This document shows positions 8,812-18,440 of a stretch of 64,000 nt of DNA, piece after piece. Made by a program: the position numbers and the translations under genes. The stretch's first letter is position 1. Each line of letters opens with the position of its first letter. The stretch spans positions 92,386-156,385 of the forward strand of contig NZ_PPQE01000030.1 in the NCBI RefSeq assembly GCF_002901845.1, read 5' to 3'. The notes below the pieces were generated by a model. That model did not search any database. It was given only the letters and a program-made list of their open reading frames with translations, and was not told the origin of the DNA. Source of the DNA: Staphylococcus hominis subsp. hominis. Its GTDB lineage: Bacteria > Bacillota > Bacilli > Staphylococcales > Staphylococcaceae.

Positions 8812-10200
8812 TTATTTTACTCTTTTTATAGCATCATTTTTGTGGTGACCGCGAATAAAGTAATAAACTGTAACCCCTGCTAAGACAATAATACCTATAA
8901 CCACTGAAATAACTGTGTCTTTATTAAATAACATACCAATTAAAACAATGAGTAAAAAGATAATGGTAATAACACTAGAAATTGGGCCTCCTGGCATCTT
9001 AAATGGATGATTTTCAACCTGTTCTGGATGTAATTTTCTGAAACGAATATGACTAATTAAAATCATAAACCATGGAATCATACCTGGTAAAATAGATGCA
9101 CTATAAACATACACGAAAATACTATCAGCACCTTTAATAAATACAGGTAAAATAACATTTAATAATGCTCCGATTAAAATACCAATTGCAATAGTTAATA
9201 CTGGATAAAACGGCACACCATTTTTCATTACACGTGTAAAGATTTTAGGCATTTGCCCTTTTTGAGCAAGTGTATATATCATACGACTTGCACTAAAAAT
9301 ACCAGAGTTACATCCTGATAATGCAGCAGTTAATACAACAAAGTTGATTAAACCTGCAGCAAATGTAATACCAATTTTAGAGAATGTAGCTACAAAAGGA
9401 CTACCAATACTTTCTAATTGATTCCAAGGGTATATTGAAACGATAACAAAAATAGCACCTATGTAAAAAATTAATATACGCCATATAACGCCATTTACAG
9501 CACTTTTAATATTCTCTTTAGGATTCTTTGTTTCACCTGCAGTAATACCAATGAGCTCAACCCCTTGATAAGAACCAATAACGATTGAAAGTGCAAAGAA
9601 GAAACCAACTAATCCATTTGGCATAAATCCACCGTGTTTCCATAAGTTAGAAATACCGATAGGATGTCCTCCATTACCAATTCCAAAGAAAATCAATCCT
9701 AACCCAGCAATAATCATTAATAAGATTGTTACCACCTTTATCATTGCAAACCAAAACTCAAATTCTCCAAACGCTTTAACTGAAGCTAAGTTTGCTACTA
9801 ATAATAATACTATTGCAATCACACCTGGTATCCATTGTGGTAAATGAGGGAACCAATAATTCATATACTCACCTACGGCAATGACTTCACTCATCCCAAC
9901 GACAATCCATTGGAATATATTACTCCACGCTGTCATATAGCCAGCAGCTGGATGTATGTATTCACTAGCAAATGTTGCAAATGAACCTGTTGTTGGATTT
10001 AAATAAATCAATTCTCCCATTGCTCTCATTATTAAAAATAAGAATATTCCTGCGATTAAATACGCAAAAATAACTGACGGTCCAGTCCATTTAATTGTAC
10101 TTGTTGCCCCCATAAATAAACCTACACCAATTGTCCCGCCAAGCGCAATCATTCTAATTTGACGTGCACTTAGTCCCCTGTGTAATTCATTATTATCCAT
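8812..10200 (-). CDS. Amino acid permease, APC superfamily
   Basis: A 462-residue, 12-segment transporter of the amino acid transporter (AAT) subfamily. The N-terminal signature HRGLSARQIRMIALGGTIGVG and the following GSFATFASEYIHPAAGYMTAW are typical. Family members carry GABA, proline, lysine or aromatic amino acids; the sequence alone does not settle the substrate. A weak ribosome site (GATGGGG) precedes the ATG. A perfect cre box 150 bases upstream suggests CcpA control. Confidence 0.88.
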   Translation of the reverse strand: MDNNELHRGLSARQIRMIALGGTIGVGLFMGATSTIKWTGPSVIFAYLIAGIFLFLIMRAMGELIYLNPTTGSFATFASEYIHPAAGYMTAWSNIFQWIVVGMSEVIAVGEYMNYWFPHLPQWIPGVIAIVLLLVANLASVKAFGEFEFWFAMIKVVTILLMIIAGLGLIFFGIGNGGHPIGISNLWKHGGFMPNGLVGFFFALSIVIGSYQGVELIGITAGETKNPKENIKSAVNGVIWRILIFYIGAIFVIVSIYPWNQLESIGSPFVATFSKIGITFAAGLINFVVLTAALSGCNSGIFSASRMIYTLAQKGQMPKIFTRVMKNGVPFYPVLTIAIGILIGALLNVILPVFIKGADSIFVYVYSASILPGMIPWFMILISHIRFRKLHPEQVENHPFKMPGGPISSVITIIFLLIVLIGMLFNKDTVISVVIGIIVLAGVTVYYFIRGHHKNDAIKRVK

Positions 10201-10350
10201 AAAAATACCCCATCTCTATTTGGACTAAGGTGCGATACTTTTAAACTATAGAAAATATTTATTACGTTTTCTTAGTCGACATATCCTTTACCTTATTGAA
10301 GTTATTATACTATAATTTTCAGAAAATAAAATATATTTTTTAAATTACAT

Positions 10351-10364
10351 TGAAAGCGTTTCCA
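10351..10364 (-). promoter_or_regulatory. Perfect cre (CcpA) site upstream of the permease gene
   Basis: TGAAAGCGTTTCCA matches TGWAARCGYTWNCW at all positions. It lies in the 328-base gap between the divergent permease and a small membrane-protein gene. A TATAAT on the minus strand (10304-10309) would put the cre about 60 bases upstream of transcription start. Nothing else stands out in this gap. Confidence 0.75.
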
Positions 10365-10528
10365 TTTATTTAATTAAAATATTTTTACTTTTTTACAAAA
10401 ATGAATAATTTAATATTTGTATTATTGAGTTATTTTTAGTTGAGAATCATATTACTAAATTAATATATTTAATTGATACTTTAGCAGTATGCTATACTGC
10501 TTATATAGACTTAAAGGAGTTTAACCTT

Positions 10529-10873
10529 ATGCAGCATTTATTAAAAAAGGATATAAAAATATCTATTATTTTTGCTATTGTGTTCTTTTTACTGAACTTT
10601 TTTAGTGAACAACAGCACATGGTAAGTTCGCTTATACTACGAACGTTTTTAGCAACTTTAGCATTTTTCTTACTATACTTAATTGTATTTTCAATCTTTA
10701 ATTCTGATCAACGTAAAATAAAATTTAGTATTACTTTATCTATCGCTGTTATAATCTTTTTAATTATAGGAATAGTATTATCTTCTCCAAAGTTCGGTGT
10801 TTTAATAGGAATCTGTGTAGGTATTATTGCAGGATTTATATGGGAATGGATTGAAAAAAGAAAAGGAGAATAA
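10529..10873 (+). CDS. Small four-segment membrane protein
   Basis: A 114-residue protein of unknown function with four predicted membrane helices (about 11-26, 35-57, 65-86, 88-106) and charged ends (LLKKDIK at the start, EWIEKRKGE at the end). AAAGGAG precedes the ATG at a good distance. It is six bases from a second small membrane-protein gene and both probably form one operon ending in the terminator at 11071-11101. Confidence 0.75.
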   Translation: MQHLLKKDIKISIIFAIVFFLLNFFSEQQHMVSSLILRTFLATLAFFLLYLIVFSIFNSDQRKIKFSITLSIAVIIFLIIGIVLSSPKFGVLIGICVGIIAGFIWEWIEKRKGE

Positions 10874-10879
10874 ATATAT

Positions 10880-11068
10880 ATGTCAGTCACTATCGGTATA
10901 ATATTAATTATTGTTTTATTATTTTTAAGTCTCATACCAAATTATAATGCAATGAAACAAGCTAAATCTCAAGGATCTAAAAGCACTAGATTTACCGTAA
11001 TGGTAGGTATTGATGCGATTTTAATTGTTTTATTAGTCTTTACAATTATTCTAAAAATAATTATTTAA
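10880..11068 (+). CDS. Small two-segment membrane protein
   Basis: A 62-residue protein with two membrane helices (about 3-20 and 40-61) joined by a basic loop (MKQAKSQGSKSTRF). The ribosome site AAAAGGAGAA overlaps the end of the upstream gene, indicating coupled translation. The function is not known to me. Confidence 0.72.
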   Translation: MSVTIGIILIIVLLFLSLIPNYNAMKQAKSQGSKSTRFTVMVGIDAILIVLLVFTIILKIII

Positions 11069-11070
11069 TA

Positions 11071-11101
11071 AAAAAGGAACCTTAGAAAAAGGTTCCTTTT
11101 T
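11071..11101. terminator. Intrinsic terminator after the small membrane-protein operon
   Basis: An 11-bp stem AAAAAGGAACC / GGTTCCTTTTT. The A and T runs make it usable from both sides. Confidence 0.9.
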
Positions 11102-11123
11102 ACTGTTATATTGGTCGATCACT

Positions 11124-11324
11124 TTATAATTTGCCTTGTAACAAAAAGAAATACGCTATAAAAGCAAGTATAAGATATATCATTGATCCTAACATGAATG
11201 AACGTATACGAACTCTAAAAGGAATACGTTTATTAAATATTGGACCTAAAACAAGATTTCCTATTCCAATAATAATGGGTCCAGCTAAAAAGAAGATAAT
11301 TAATTGCCACGACATTTCATTCAC
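11124..11324 (-). CDS. Small membrane protein overlapping the HAD gene
   Basis: A 66-residue protein with two membrane helices (about 7-27 and 44-62) flanking a basic loop (NKRIPFRVRIR). The GTG start overlaps the stop codon of the HAD phosphatase gene (GTGA), preceded by AAAAGGG; an ATG three codons in is the alternative. The overlap suggests translational coupling. Unknown function. Confidence 0.65.
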   Translation of the reverse strand: MNEMSWQLIIFFLAGPIIIGIGNLVLGPIFNKRIPFRVRIRSFMLGSMIYLILAFIAYFFLLQGKL

Positions 11325-11965
11325 ACATGACCCTTTTCAAAAAAACGATTTATAATTTCTTCGTTATTTAAATCTTTACCAATATATGGAATAGTTGAGA
11401 AATCTTGTGTTTGAGTCATATAATTTGTATTTACTATAACATCTAATCCAGCGCGAAAAGCAGCTGTAGCACCATTTACAGAGTCTTCAATAGCTAAACA
11501 ATGCGTTGGAGAATAATTAAGCTGCTGAACCGCAGTCAAATAAAGTTCTGGCTCTGGTTTTACATATTCTACACTTTCTCTCCCAACAATAATATTTATA
11601 TATTCATCTAAACCTAAACTCTTAAATACTGGAAAAATATCCTTTTTATAACTACTTGTCGCAATTGCCATAGGAATATGACGTTGCTTTAAGTATTTCA
11701 TCAATTGTTTAATCGTAGGATTAATTTCTAATTGATTGCTTGTTTGATGATGTTCTTTATAAATAGTTTCTTTATTATCATTTCCAATCGTCTGTTCCAA
11801 ATATTCGTGTAAATCCTTTGCTTCTCCACCAATATTTTCACGGTAAAAATCGAGTGTAATTGGTGTTGCATTATGACTAATTAGATGCTTATTAATAATA
11901 TTAAACAAGTGTTGTTCAGTATCGACAATTGTACCATCAAAATCGAATACTATTGCTTTATACAT
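11321..11965 (-). CDS. HAD superfamily phosphatase
   Basis: A 214-residue haloacid dehalogenase-type hydrolase, probably acting on a small phosphorylated metabolite such as a sugar phosphate. Motif I is DFDGT (nucleophile D8, acid/base D10), motif II is IATSS, motif III is the lysine in VKPEPELY, and motif IV is AIEDSVNG. The helical cap between motifs I and II is subfamily I, as in beta-phosphoglucomutase and YhcW-like enzymes. AAAGGAG precedes the ATG. Confidence 0.85.
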   Translation of the reverse strand: MYKAIVFDFDGTIVDTEQHLFNIINKHLISHNATPITLDFYRENIGGEAKDLHEYLEQTIGNDNKETIYKEHHQTSNQLEINPTIKQLMKYLKQRHIPMAIATSSYKKDIFPVFKSLGLDEYINIIVGRESVEYVKPEPELYLTAVQQLNYSPTHCLAIEDSVNGATAAFRAGLDVIVNTNYMTQTQDFSTIPYIGKDLNNEEIINRFFEKGHV

Positions 11966-12014
11966 GATATTTCTCCTTTAAACTTAATATTATAGGTAAG
12001 TTTAACATATTACA

Positions 12015-12929
12015 TTAACGTTTAGACCAATATTTGGCAAGAATAGGTCCAGAAATATTATGAACAAAACTGAATACGGCTCCTGGCACTGCTGCTAGTG
12101 GATTAAAATGTACAGTTGCCAAAGACACAGCTAAACCTGAATTTTGCATTCCAACTTCAATAGAAACCGCCTTTTTGTCTCTTCTATCAAGTTTGAATAC
12201 ATGTGCTAAAACATAACCTAATAAATAGCCCACTGCATTATGTAAAATGACTACAATAAAAATAAGTAATCCAGTTTTAAGAATTTGTGATTTACTCCCT
12301 CCAACAACAGCCGCTAAAATCAATGAAATCGCTACTACAGAAATAATTGGTAAAATTTTAGTAGCCTCTCGAGTTACTTTTTTGGAAGCAAGTTGTAGAA
12401 TGAATCCTATGATTATTGGTAATAAAACAACTTGAATGACCGACCATAGCATACTTAAAAATGATACATGTAACCACTCATGAGCAAATAAATAAATTAA
12501 AGCAGGTGTTACAAATGGTGCTAATAAAGTAGATACACTTGTAATCGCTACAGATAACGCAACATTAGCATTAGCTAGATAACTCATGACATTACTTGAT
12601 GTTCCGCCAGGACAACATCCAACTAAAATCACTCCAATTGCTAACTCAGCTGGTAAATGAAATATTTTCGCAATAGTATAGGCCAAGATAGGCATAATAG
12701 TGAATTGTAAGATCACTCCGATAATAACAGACCTCGGCTCTTTAAAAACCAATTTAAAATCACTAGGTTTAATTGTCATTCCCATGCCTAACATCACAAT
12801 TCCTAATAGCCATGGGACGAATTGACCAATCGTCGCTAGTTGAGTTGGAAATATAAAACCTATAATAGCAGCAATAAACATCCACAATAAAAATGTCTTA
12901 GTTGCAAATTCACTTACTTTACTTAACAT
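12015..12929 (-). CDS. Bile acid:sodium symporter family transporter
   Basis: A 304-residue BASS-family secondary carrier with about 9-10 membrane segments. Family hallmarks are visible: VGCCPGGTSSNVMSYLANANVALSV in the middle and SIEVGMQNSGLAVSLA near the C terminus, the two crossover regions that bind sodium. Despite the family name, bacterial members often carry pantoate or other organic anions; the substrate here is unknown. GAGGGTGA precedes the start. It is a single-gene unit. Confidence 0.87.
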   Translation of the reverse strand: MLSKVSEFATKTFLLWMFIAAIIGFIFPTQLATIGQFVPWLLGIVMLGMGMTIKPSDFKLVFKEPRSVIIGVILQFTIMPILAYTIAKIFHLPAELAIGVILVGCCPGGTSSNVMSYLANANVALSVAITSVSTLLAPFVTPALIYLFAHEWLHVSFLSMLWSVIQVVLLPIIIGFILQLASKKVTREATKILPIISVVAISLILAAVVGGSKSQILKTGLLIFIVVILHNAVGYLLGYVLAHVFKLDRRDKKAVSIEVGMQNSGLAVSLATVHFNPLAAVPGAVFSFVHNISGPILAKYWSKR

Positions 12930-13214
12930 GACGTCACCCTCTTATTTTAAATAATGAAATAAGAGTATCACAGGAGAAAAAGTAAAACAATAAATTTTCA
13001 GAATATTTAAAAATATGTATATTTTTATTTTTTCTTTTTTAAATAGAGTTACGAATGTATTACAAAAATATTAAATTAAAATTCATTCAAAAGTCGTAGT
13101 GATAATCATAATAAAGAGTGATACAATCAGACTGTATATGGGAACGACGTGTTTTATTTTAAGAATGATAATGACATGAAGACTACATATTATTAAGAAT
13201 TGGGAGGTTCTTGC

Positions 13215-13745
13215 ATGTGGATAGATAAATTTGAAACTTACATTCTAAATATTGTAGGTTTGCAATCAAGATCGACTAAAAGACAATTAATGAAAATTTG
13301 CAGAAATGTTCAATTTTGCGAATCATTTCAATACAACATTATTAAATATAACAATACTCCAGCCCTTGAAATTAGCTTACCTAAACAACAATTACCCTAT
13401 TTCATTAGTTTTTTAAGTTTTTACCAAATTTCTATTTACCAAATTCTCTCTTCTAGAAATACACACATCTTATTAGATTCTGGACAACATTATTCTTCTT
13501 CTAAACGCTTTAATTTATGTATAGATGGATTACAAGATGCTTTTATTAAAGATAAAGTTATTGATATAATGACATATTTCTCTAATCAATATGATTTAAC
13601 TTATACATTAAACAATAATTATGCTAGCGTATGTTGTAAACCAGAAATATTCTCGAAACTCATTCAGTTTATTGCTTGTCGAAATATTGATATTTTATCA
13701 GCCACATATAAAACTCGCGCATTACATAATGCACGTATTTCTTAG
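13215..13745 (+). CDS. Hypothetical protein, 176 aa, next to glvC
   Basis: I do not recognise a family. The protein is soluble, with a basic N-terminal half and seven cysteines, some in pairs (VCC near residue 142). The ATG at MWIDKF is chosen because GGGAGG sits nine bases upstream; a frame-open codon five residues earlier is inside that site. It converges on glvC, with a shared bidirectional terminator. No transfer signature is evident. Confidence 0.6.
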   Translation: MWIDKFETYILNIVGLQSRSTKRQLMKICRNVQFCESFQYNIIKYNNTPALEISLPKQQLPYFISFLSFYQISIYQILSSRNTHILLDSGQHYSSSKRFNLCIDGLQDAFIKDKVIDIMTYFSNQYDLTYTLNNNYASVCCKPEIFSKLIQFIACRNIDILSATYKTRALHNARIS

Positions 13746-13752
13746 AGTAGTT

Positions 13753-13784
13753 AAAGGGTCGAAACAAAATGTTTCGACCCTTTT
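13753..13784. terminator. Bidirectional terminator between the hypothetical gene and glvC
   Basis: A 13-bp stem AAAGGGTCGAAAC / GTTTCGACCCTTT with a 5-base loop and terminal T run. Confidence 0.9.
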
Positions 13785-13790
13785 GGTATC

Positions 13791-15392
13791 TTATTTTTTA
13801 TCATTTTCATCAAACACTAAGTGTTCGAATGCTTCTCGTACTTGTGGTACGGTCATTCCTACAACTACTTGTACATTCTTACCACTTTTTACAAGTCCAT
13901 GTGCCATTTGTTGATGTGTAAAATATGCAGTATCTTCTACTTTTGATTCGTCATTAACAGTTAAGCGTAAACGTGTTGTACAATTTGTCACATCTTTAAT
14001 ATTTTCTTTTCCACCTAAACCTTCTAAATAATAATATGCTTTTTCTTCATATTCATTACTAGGCTTAAAACCTGAAGTGTCTGTACTATCTTCTCCTTTT
14101 TTCTCTTTATAATCTTTTTTAGAAAATAGTTTCACTTCTTCTTCAGCACGACGTCCTGGTAATGGAATATCAAATTTTAAAATAAGATATCTAAATACAA
14201 AGAAGTAAATTGCTGAAAAAATTAAACCAATAATAACTTGAGCTACATAAGTCATCCAGTGATTTTGTCCAAGTGGAATCCAGTTTGTTGCAATAAAGTC
14301 AAGCAGTCCTCCACCCATATTACCAACTACCCCAAAACCATACATGATTGTATCCATTGTTGCAGCTAATAATGCATGAATAACAAATAAGAATGGTGCA
14401 ATAAATAAAAATGTAAATTCTAATGGTTCTGTAATACCAACTACAACAGCAGTTAATGTAGCAGGTATCAATAATGCAGCTACTTTTTTACGATTTTCTT
14501 TAGGTGTTGTAGAATACATTGCTAAAGCAATACCAATTGCGCCAAATACTTTACCATTACCTTGAAGCATGAAACCATAATGGAATTGATCTTTTAATGG
14601 TTTGCTACTTTCGGCAAATTGATTTAAATGTCTAAACCATTCTGCTTTTAAACCATCTTTTGCTACAACTGGACCTACTTCAATTGGTGCATAAACAAAA
14701 TGGTGAAGTCCAGTAGGTATTAATACACGTTCTAAGAAATGGTATAACCATACGCCTATATAACCAGAAGCAATAATGAAGTGTTGTAATGATTCAATTC
14801 CGCTTTGAATCGTTGGCCACACTACACATGTAATGGCTGCTACTAGTAACATAACAAAGAATGAAATAGTGACTACAAATGTTAAACCTTGGAAAACACC
14901 AAGCATTTCAGGTAATTTCTTACTGTAATATCTATTATGTATCCAAGTTACAATAGCTGAAATAATGATACCACCTAAAATATTAGTATCTAATGTTGGA
15001 ATACCTGCAATTGCTTTTAAACCTGTAACATTTTCAACACCCTTTTGTAAGTTTGCACCAAACGTATGTGGCCATTGCGTTAAAATGGCATTGATAAATG
15101 TATTAAACATTAAGTAACCCATTAAAGCTGCTAATGCTGCGTGACCTGGTGCTTTTTTAGCAAGTGAAATGGGTAACCCTACTACAAATACAATTTCCAT
15201 GTGATTAAAGATAACCCAACCACCAGATTCAATGACTGACCAAAATTTAAACCAAAATGTGTGACTATCTGCCAAACCACCCATTATCGTTGGGTTTTTA
15301 AATAGTGTTGCAAACCCCAATATAATCCCGAAGAATGCAAACATTAATACTGGAACTATCATTGCGCTCCCAAAACGTTTTATTGCGTTCAT
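13791..15392 (-). CDS. glvC: PTS alpha-glucoside transporter, IICB component
   Basis: A 533-residue membrane permease that imports and phosphorylates an alpha- or arbutin-like glucoside. The IIC domain covers about residues 1-420 with some ten membrane segments and the glucose-family motif GITEPLEFTF. A cytosolic IIB domain follows, with phospho-acceptor C471 in NCTTRLRL. No IIA domain is attached, so a separate glucose-type IIA must donate phosphate. The ATG at MNAIKRFG is chosen because GGGGGG lies six bases upstream; the open frame extends ten codons further. The divergent neighbour is an RpiR-type regulator, and two cre-like sites lie between them. No phospho-glucosidase gene lies alongside. 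Confidence 0.9.
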   Translation of the reverse strand: MNAIKRFGSAMIVPVLMFAFFGIILGFATLFKNPTIMGGLADSHTFWFKFWSVIESGGWVIFNHMEIVFVVGLPISLAKKAPGHAALAALMGYLMFNTFINAILTQWPHTFGANLQKGVENVTGLKAIAGIPTLDTNILGGIIISAIVTWIHNRYYSKKLPEMLGVFQGLTFVVTISFFVMLLVAAITCVVWPTIQSGIESLQHFIIASGYIGVWLYHFLERVLIPTGLHHFVYAPIEVGPVVAKDGLKAEWFRHLNQFAESSKPLKDQFHYGFMLQGNGKVFGAIGIALAMYSTTPKENRKKVAALLIPATLTAVVVGITEPLEFTFLFIAPFLFVIHALLAATMDTIMYGFGVVGNMGGGLLDFIATNWIPLGQNHWMTYVAQVIIGLIFSAIYFFVFRYLILKFDIPLPGRRAEEEVKLFSKKDYKEKKGEDSTDTSGFKPSNEYEEKAYYYLEGLGGKENIKDVTNCTTRLRLTVNDESKVEDTAYFTHQQMAHGLVKSGKNVQVVVGMTVPQVREAFEHLVFDENDKK

Positions 15393-15444
15393 ATGCTGCC
15401 CCCCAAATCTAAATATCATCATTAATCATATGATATTGCACTTT

Positions 15445-15492
15445 TTTAAGCGCTTTCTTAATATCTTAATTCTATTATAGTAAACGCTTTCA
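15445..15492. promoter_or_regulatory. Pair of cre-like sites in the glvC-glvR intergenic region
   Basis: TTTAAGCGCTTTCT (15445-15458) and AGTAAACGCTTTCA (15479-15492) each match the CcpA consensus with one mismatch. They are 34 bases apart and sit upstream of glvC, so glucose repression of the PTS gene is expected. Confidence 0.65.
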
Positions 15493-15593
15493 TATATACA
15501 ATAGCATTGACTCATTTTGAAATATTTTTGTATAATCAGTTTATATTTTCTATAGATGAAAAAATTTTCAATATTATAACTTGAGGTGTTTAT

Positions 15594-16352
15594 ATGTTAT
15601 TAGATGAGAGAGTTAATGCTAACTTTGATAAATTAAATGACAATGACCTTCATATAGCTCATTTTGTTAATACACATATAGAACAATGTAAAACTTTAAA
15701 AATACAAGAACTATCACAATATACACATGCATCAAACGCAACGATTCATCGTTTCACCCGTAAATTAGGCTTTGATGGCTATAGTGATTTTAAATCTTAT
15801 TTAAAATTTGAAAGTCAATCTTTACATGAAGTTCCTACCGATTCAATCAAACAATTTAAACAAGAAATTGAAACAACATTTACTTACCTAGAAAGGGTAA
15901 ATTTTAACCTTATTACTGAAAAAATTGATAAAGCTACCAATGTATACTTATATGGTACTGGACGAGCTCAGAAAAATGTAGCTGAAGAGGCACAACGTAT
16001 CTTATTAACTATGCATAAAAATGTAATTGTATTGCATGATGAACATGAGATTAAAATGGTACTTAACTACTCTAATGAAGATGACTTATTTTTTGTGATT
16101 TCTTTATCTGGAGAAACTCACCAATTAACTGAGATTACTAATTTACTTCAATTGCGCCAACGTTATTTTATTTCTGTTACAACCATGAAAGACAATACAT
16201 TAGCACAAAAGGCAAATTATAATGTTTACGTTTCTAGTCATACATTTTATTTATACAATGATATAGATTATTCTAGCTTTATTAATTATCATATCTTCTT
16301 TGAAACGTTACTAAGAAAATATAATGAGCGAAAAGAAAACGGTGAATTATAA
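15594..16352 (+). CDS. glvR: RpiR family regulator of the alpha-glucoside PTS
   Basis: A 252-residue regulator with an HTH_6 domain (about 1-75; SNATIHRFTRKLGF is the recognition helix) and a SIS phosphosugar-binding domain (about 105-235). Divergent orientation from glvC and the shared control region argue that it regulates that transporter, as GlvR does in Bacillus. The start follows TTGAGGTG. A convergent terminator separates it from the next gene. Confidence 0.82.
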   Translation: MLLDERVNANFDKLNDNDLHIAHFVNTHIEQCKTLKIQELSQYTHASNATIHRFTRKLGFDGYSDFKSYLKFESQSLHEVPTDSIKQFKQEIETTFTYLERVNFNLITEKIDKATNVYLYGTGRAQKNVAEEAQRILLTMHKNVIVLHDEHEIKMVLNYSNEDDLFFVISLSGETHQLTEITNLLQLRQRYFISVTTMKDNTLAQKANYNVYVSSHTFYLYNDIDYSSFINYHIFFETLLRKYNERKENGEL

Positions 16353-16358
16353 TAAATA

Positions 16359-16404
16359 AAAAGACCTATTAAGTAATAACTTACTCTTACTCAATAGGTC
16401 TTTT
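16359..16404. terminator. Terminator between glvR and the AHSA1-type gene
   Basis: A 12-bp perfect stem AAAAGACCTATT / AATAGGTCTTTT with a 22-base loop. Confidence 0.85.
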
Positions 16405-16412
16405 CATTTTAA

Positions 16413-16931
16413 TTAAAGTAACATATCATTGTCCTCTACATATTGATCTAAAACTTCATTCATTCGATCAAACATTAATTCTAAACCATGTGCAGTAGAA
16501 TCATGATATTCTTTCTTTTTATGTTTATATTCTAAAGCCGTTAAACGACGTTCTTTTTCTACTATAGATTGATAGTAAAAGAACATTTGCGTACCGCCTG
16601 ATTCACGCTCTTCAAATTCTACTTCAATAACATCTTGACTATCGCTTAATTCTGGCATTCCAATAGTCATTTTGATATATTCATCGGATACTAATTCTTC
16701 ATATTTACCTTGAATTACATTTTGTTTACCATTACGAGCATCTACTATACGATATTGTCCACCTTCATGAATATCTGCATCAAATAACTTATTTGTTCGT
16801 TGGGAGGTCATAAACCATTGCTTTAATAAGTTTATATCTGTCCAAGCACTATAAACAAATTCTGGAGAATATTTAAATAAACGCTCAATATGAATCTCAA
16901 CTTGTTCATTTTCTACATTATATTTTGCCAC
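16413..16931 (-). CDS. SRPBCC/AHSA1 domain protein
   Basis: A 172-residue protein of the activator-of-Hsp90-ATPase-like (START/SRPBCC) fold. Typical elements are FKYSPEFVYSAWTDINLLKQWFM near the N terminus and GGQYRIVD in the middle. These proteins bind small hydrophobic ligands, but the bacterial members are largely uncharacterised. The start is GTG, four bases after AGGTGAG; a nearby ATG is out of frame. Confidence 0.8.
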   Translation of the reverse strand: MAKYNVENEQVEIHIERLFKYSPEFVYSAWTDINLLKQWFMTSQRTNKLFDADIHEGGQYRIVDARNGKQNVIQGKYEELVSDEYIKMTIGMPELSDSQDVIEVEFEERESGGTQMFFYYQSIVEKERRLTALEYKHKKKEYHDSTAHGLELMFDRMNEVLDQYVEDNDMLL

Positions 16932-17051
16932 TCATCTCACCTACTTTCACTCTTAGTTATATTTTAACGCATTTATAAATACTACCAAAATTTCAACTAT
17001 CAGAAATTAAAAAAATATAAATTTAGATGATTTTAACTTGTTATATATCAT

Positions 17052-18344
17052 TTATTTCGTCTTAAGACGTGGAAATCTAAATACAATTGCTAGAATTCCA
17101 CAAATGCCTAATAAAATTGAATAAATACAATATGGCATCATACTAAAAGGAGATATTCCAGCGACACCCGCTGCTGCAATAAGTTGAGGGCTATAGGGTA
17201 ACAGACCTTGAAAACATCCAGCAAAAATATCAAGAAGACTTGCTGATTTACGAGGATCTACTTCATACTCGTCGGCAATATTTTTAGCCAATGGTCCTGA
17301 CATAATAATTGAAATTGTGTTATTTGCTGTAGCGATATCCGCTACACTCACAAGACTAGCGATACCAAATTCAGCACCACGTTTCGATTTCACTTTCGAT
17401 TTCACAAAATTAAGCAACCATTCTACACCGCCATTATGTTGAATAAGACCAACAAGCCCACCAATAAGTAAAGCTATAATTGCAATATCTTCCATTCCAA
17501 TAATTCCTTTTGATATAGCAGTTAATAAACCTTTCCAATTGAAAGAACCATCAATAAGACCAATGATTCCAGAAAGTATAGTACCACTAATTAAAACTAC
17601 GATAACATTCACACCAATGACGGCTAAAACAAGCACTAAAATATAAGGAATGACTTTCACTAAGTTATAATCATATTGCTTAGAATGATCAACATGTACA
17701 CCATTTGTTAAGAAAAATAAAATGATAATTGTTAGAATTGCACCTGGTAAAACAATCCAAAAATTAACTTTAAACTTATCGCTCATTTTTGTTTTTTGAG
17801 TACGTACTGCTGCTATTGTGGTATCTGATATCATTGATAAATTATCACCAAACATCGCACCGCCTACTACTGTTCCCATCGCTAACATAGCTGAAATATC
17901 AGTTGCCTGAGAAAATCCAAATCCTACAGGTGCAAGTGCTGCGATCGTTCCAACTGAGGTTCCCATAGAGATAGAGACAAACATACAAATTATAAACAAT
18001 CCTACAATAATAAAATTTTGTGGTATGAGTGATAGTCCTAAATTAACTGTAGACGTAACACCACCCATTTTTTCAGCAGTAGTTGAAAATGCACCTGCTA
18101 AGATAAAGATGAAAACCATTAGGACAATATTTGAATGCCCTGCTCCTTGGGTAAATATTTCAATCTTTTTTGAAAATTTTTCTTTTCTATTCATCATTAA
18201 TGCTACAATCACAGTAATCGTTATCGCAACATTTAAAGGCATATTACTAAAATCTCCAGTAGCGATTCCTATTCCTAAAAATAATGCAATAAATAGCACA
18301 AGAGGTAGTAGTGCCCATGCATGCCCTTTATTACCTTCTCCCAT
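17052..18344 (-). CDS. NhaC-family Na+/H+ antiporter
   Basis: A 430-residue membrane protein of the NhaC/ion-transporter superfamily with about 11-12 helices. Motifs such as FVSISMGTSVGTIAALAPVG and MFGDNLSMISDTTIAA are family signatures. It probably exchanges sodium for protons, although some relatives exchange malate and lactate or other anions. The start MGEGNKG is preferred because AGTAGG lies seven bases before it; the open frame continues 19 codons upstream without a good site. It stands alone between the SRPBCC gene and the flavin reductase gene. Confidence 0.85.
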   Translation of the reverse strand: MGEGNKGHAWALLPLVLFIALFLGIGIATGDFSNMPLNVAITITVIVALMMNRKEKFSKKIEIFTQGAGHSNIVLMVFIFILAGAFSTTAEKMGGVTSTVNLGLSLIPQNFIIVGLFIICMFVSISMGTSVGTIAALAPVGFGFSQATDISAMLAMGTVVGGAMFGDNLSMISDTTIAAVRTQKTKMSDKFKVNFWIVLPGAILTIIILFFLTNGVHVDHSKQYDYNLVKVIPYILVLVLAVIGVNVIVVLISGTILSGIIGLIDGSFNWKGLLTAISKGIIGMEDIAIIALLIGGLVGLIQHNGGVEWLLNFVKSKVKSKRGAEFGIASLVSVADIATANNTISIIMSGPLAKNIADEYEVDPRKSASLLDIFAGCFQGLLPYSPQLIAAAGVAGISPFSMMPYCIYSILLGICGILAIVFRFPRLKTK

Positions 18345-18440
18345 ATTTAACCTACTTTCATTAATACTAATTGAATTTATATTTAAAGGTACAAGATTCA
18401 TGTATCATCGTCAATACAATTACATGTAAAATTCATATTA

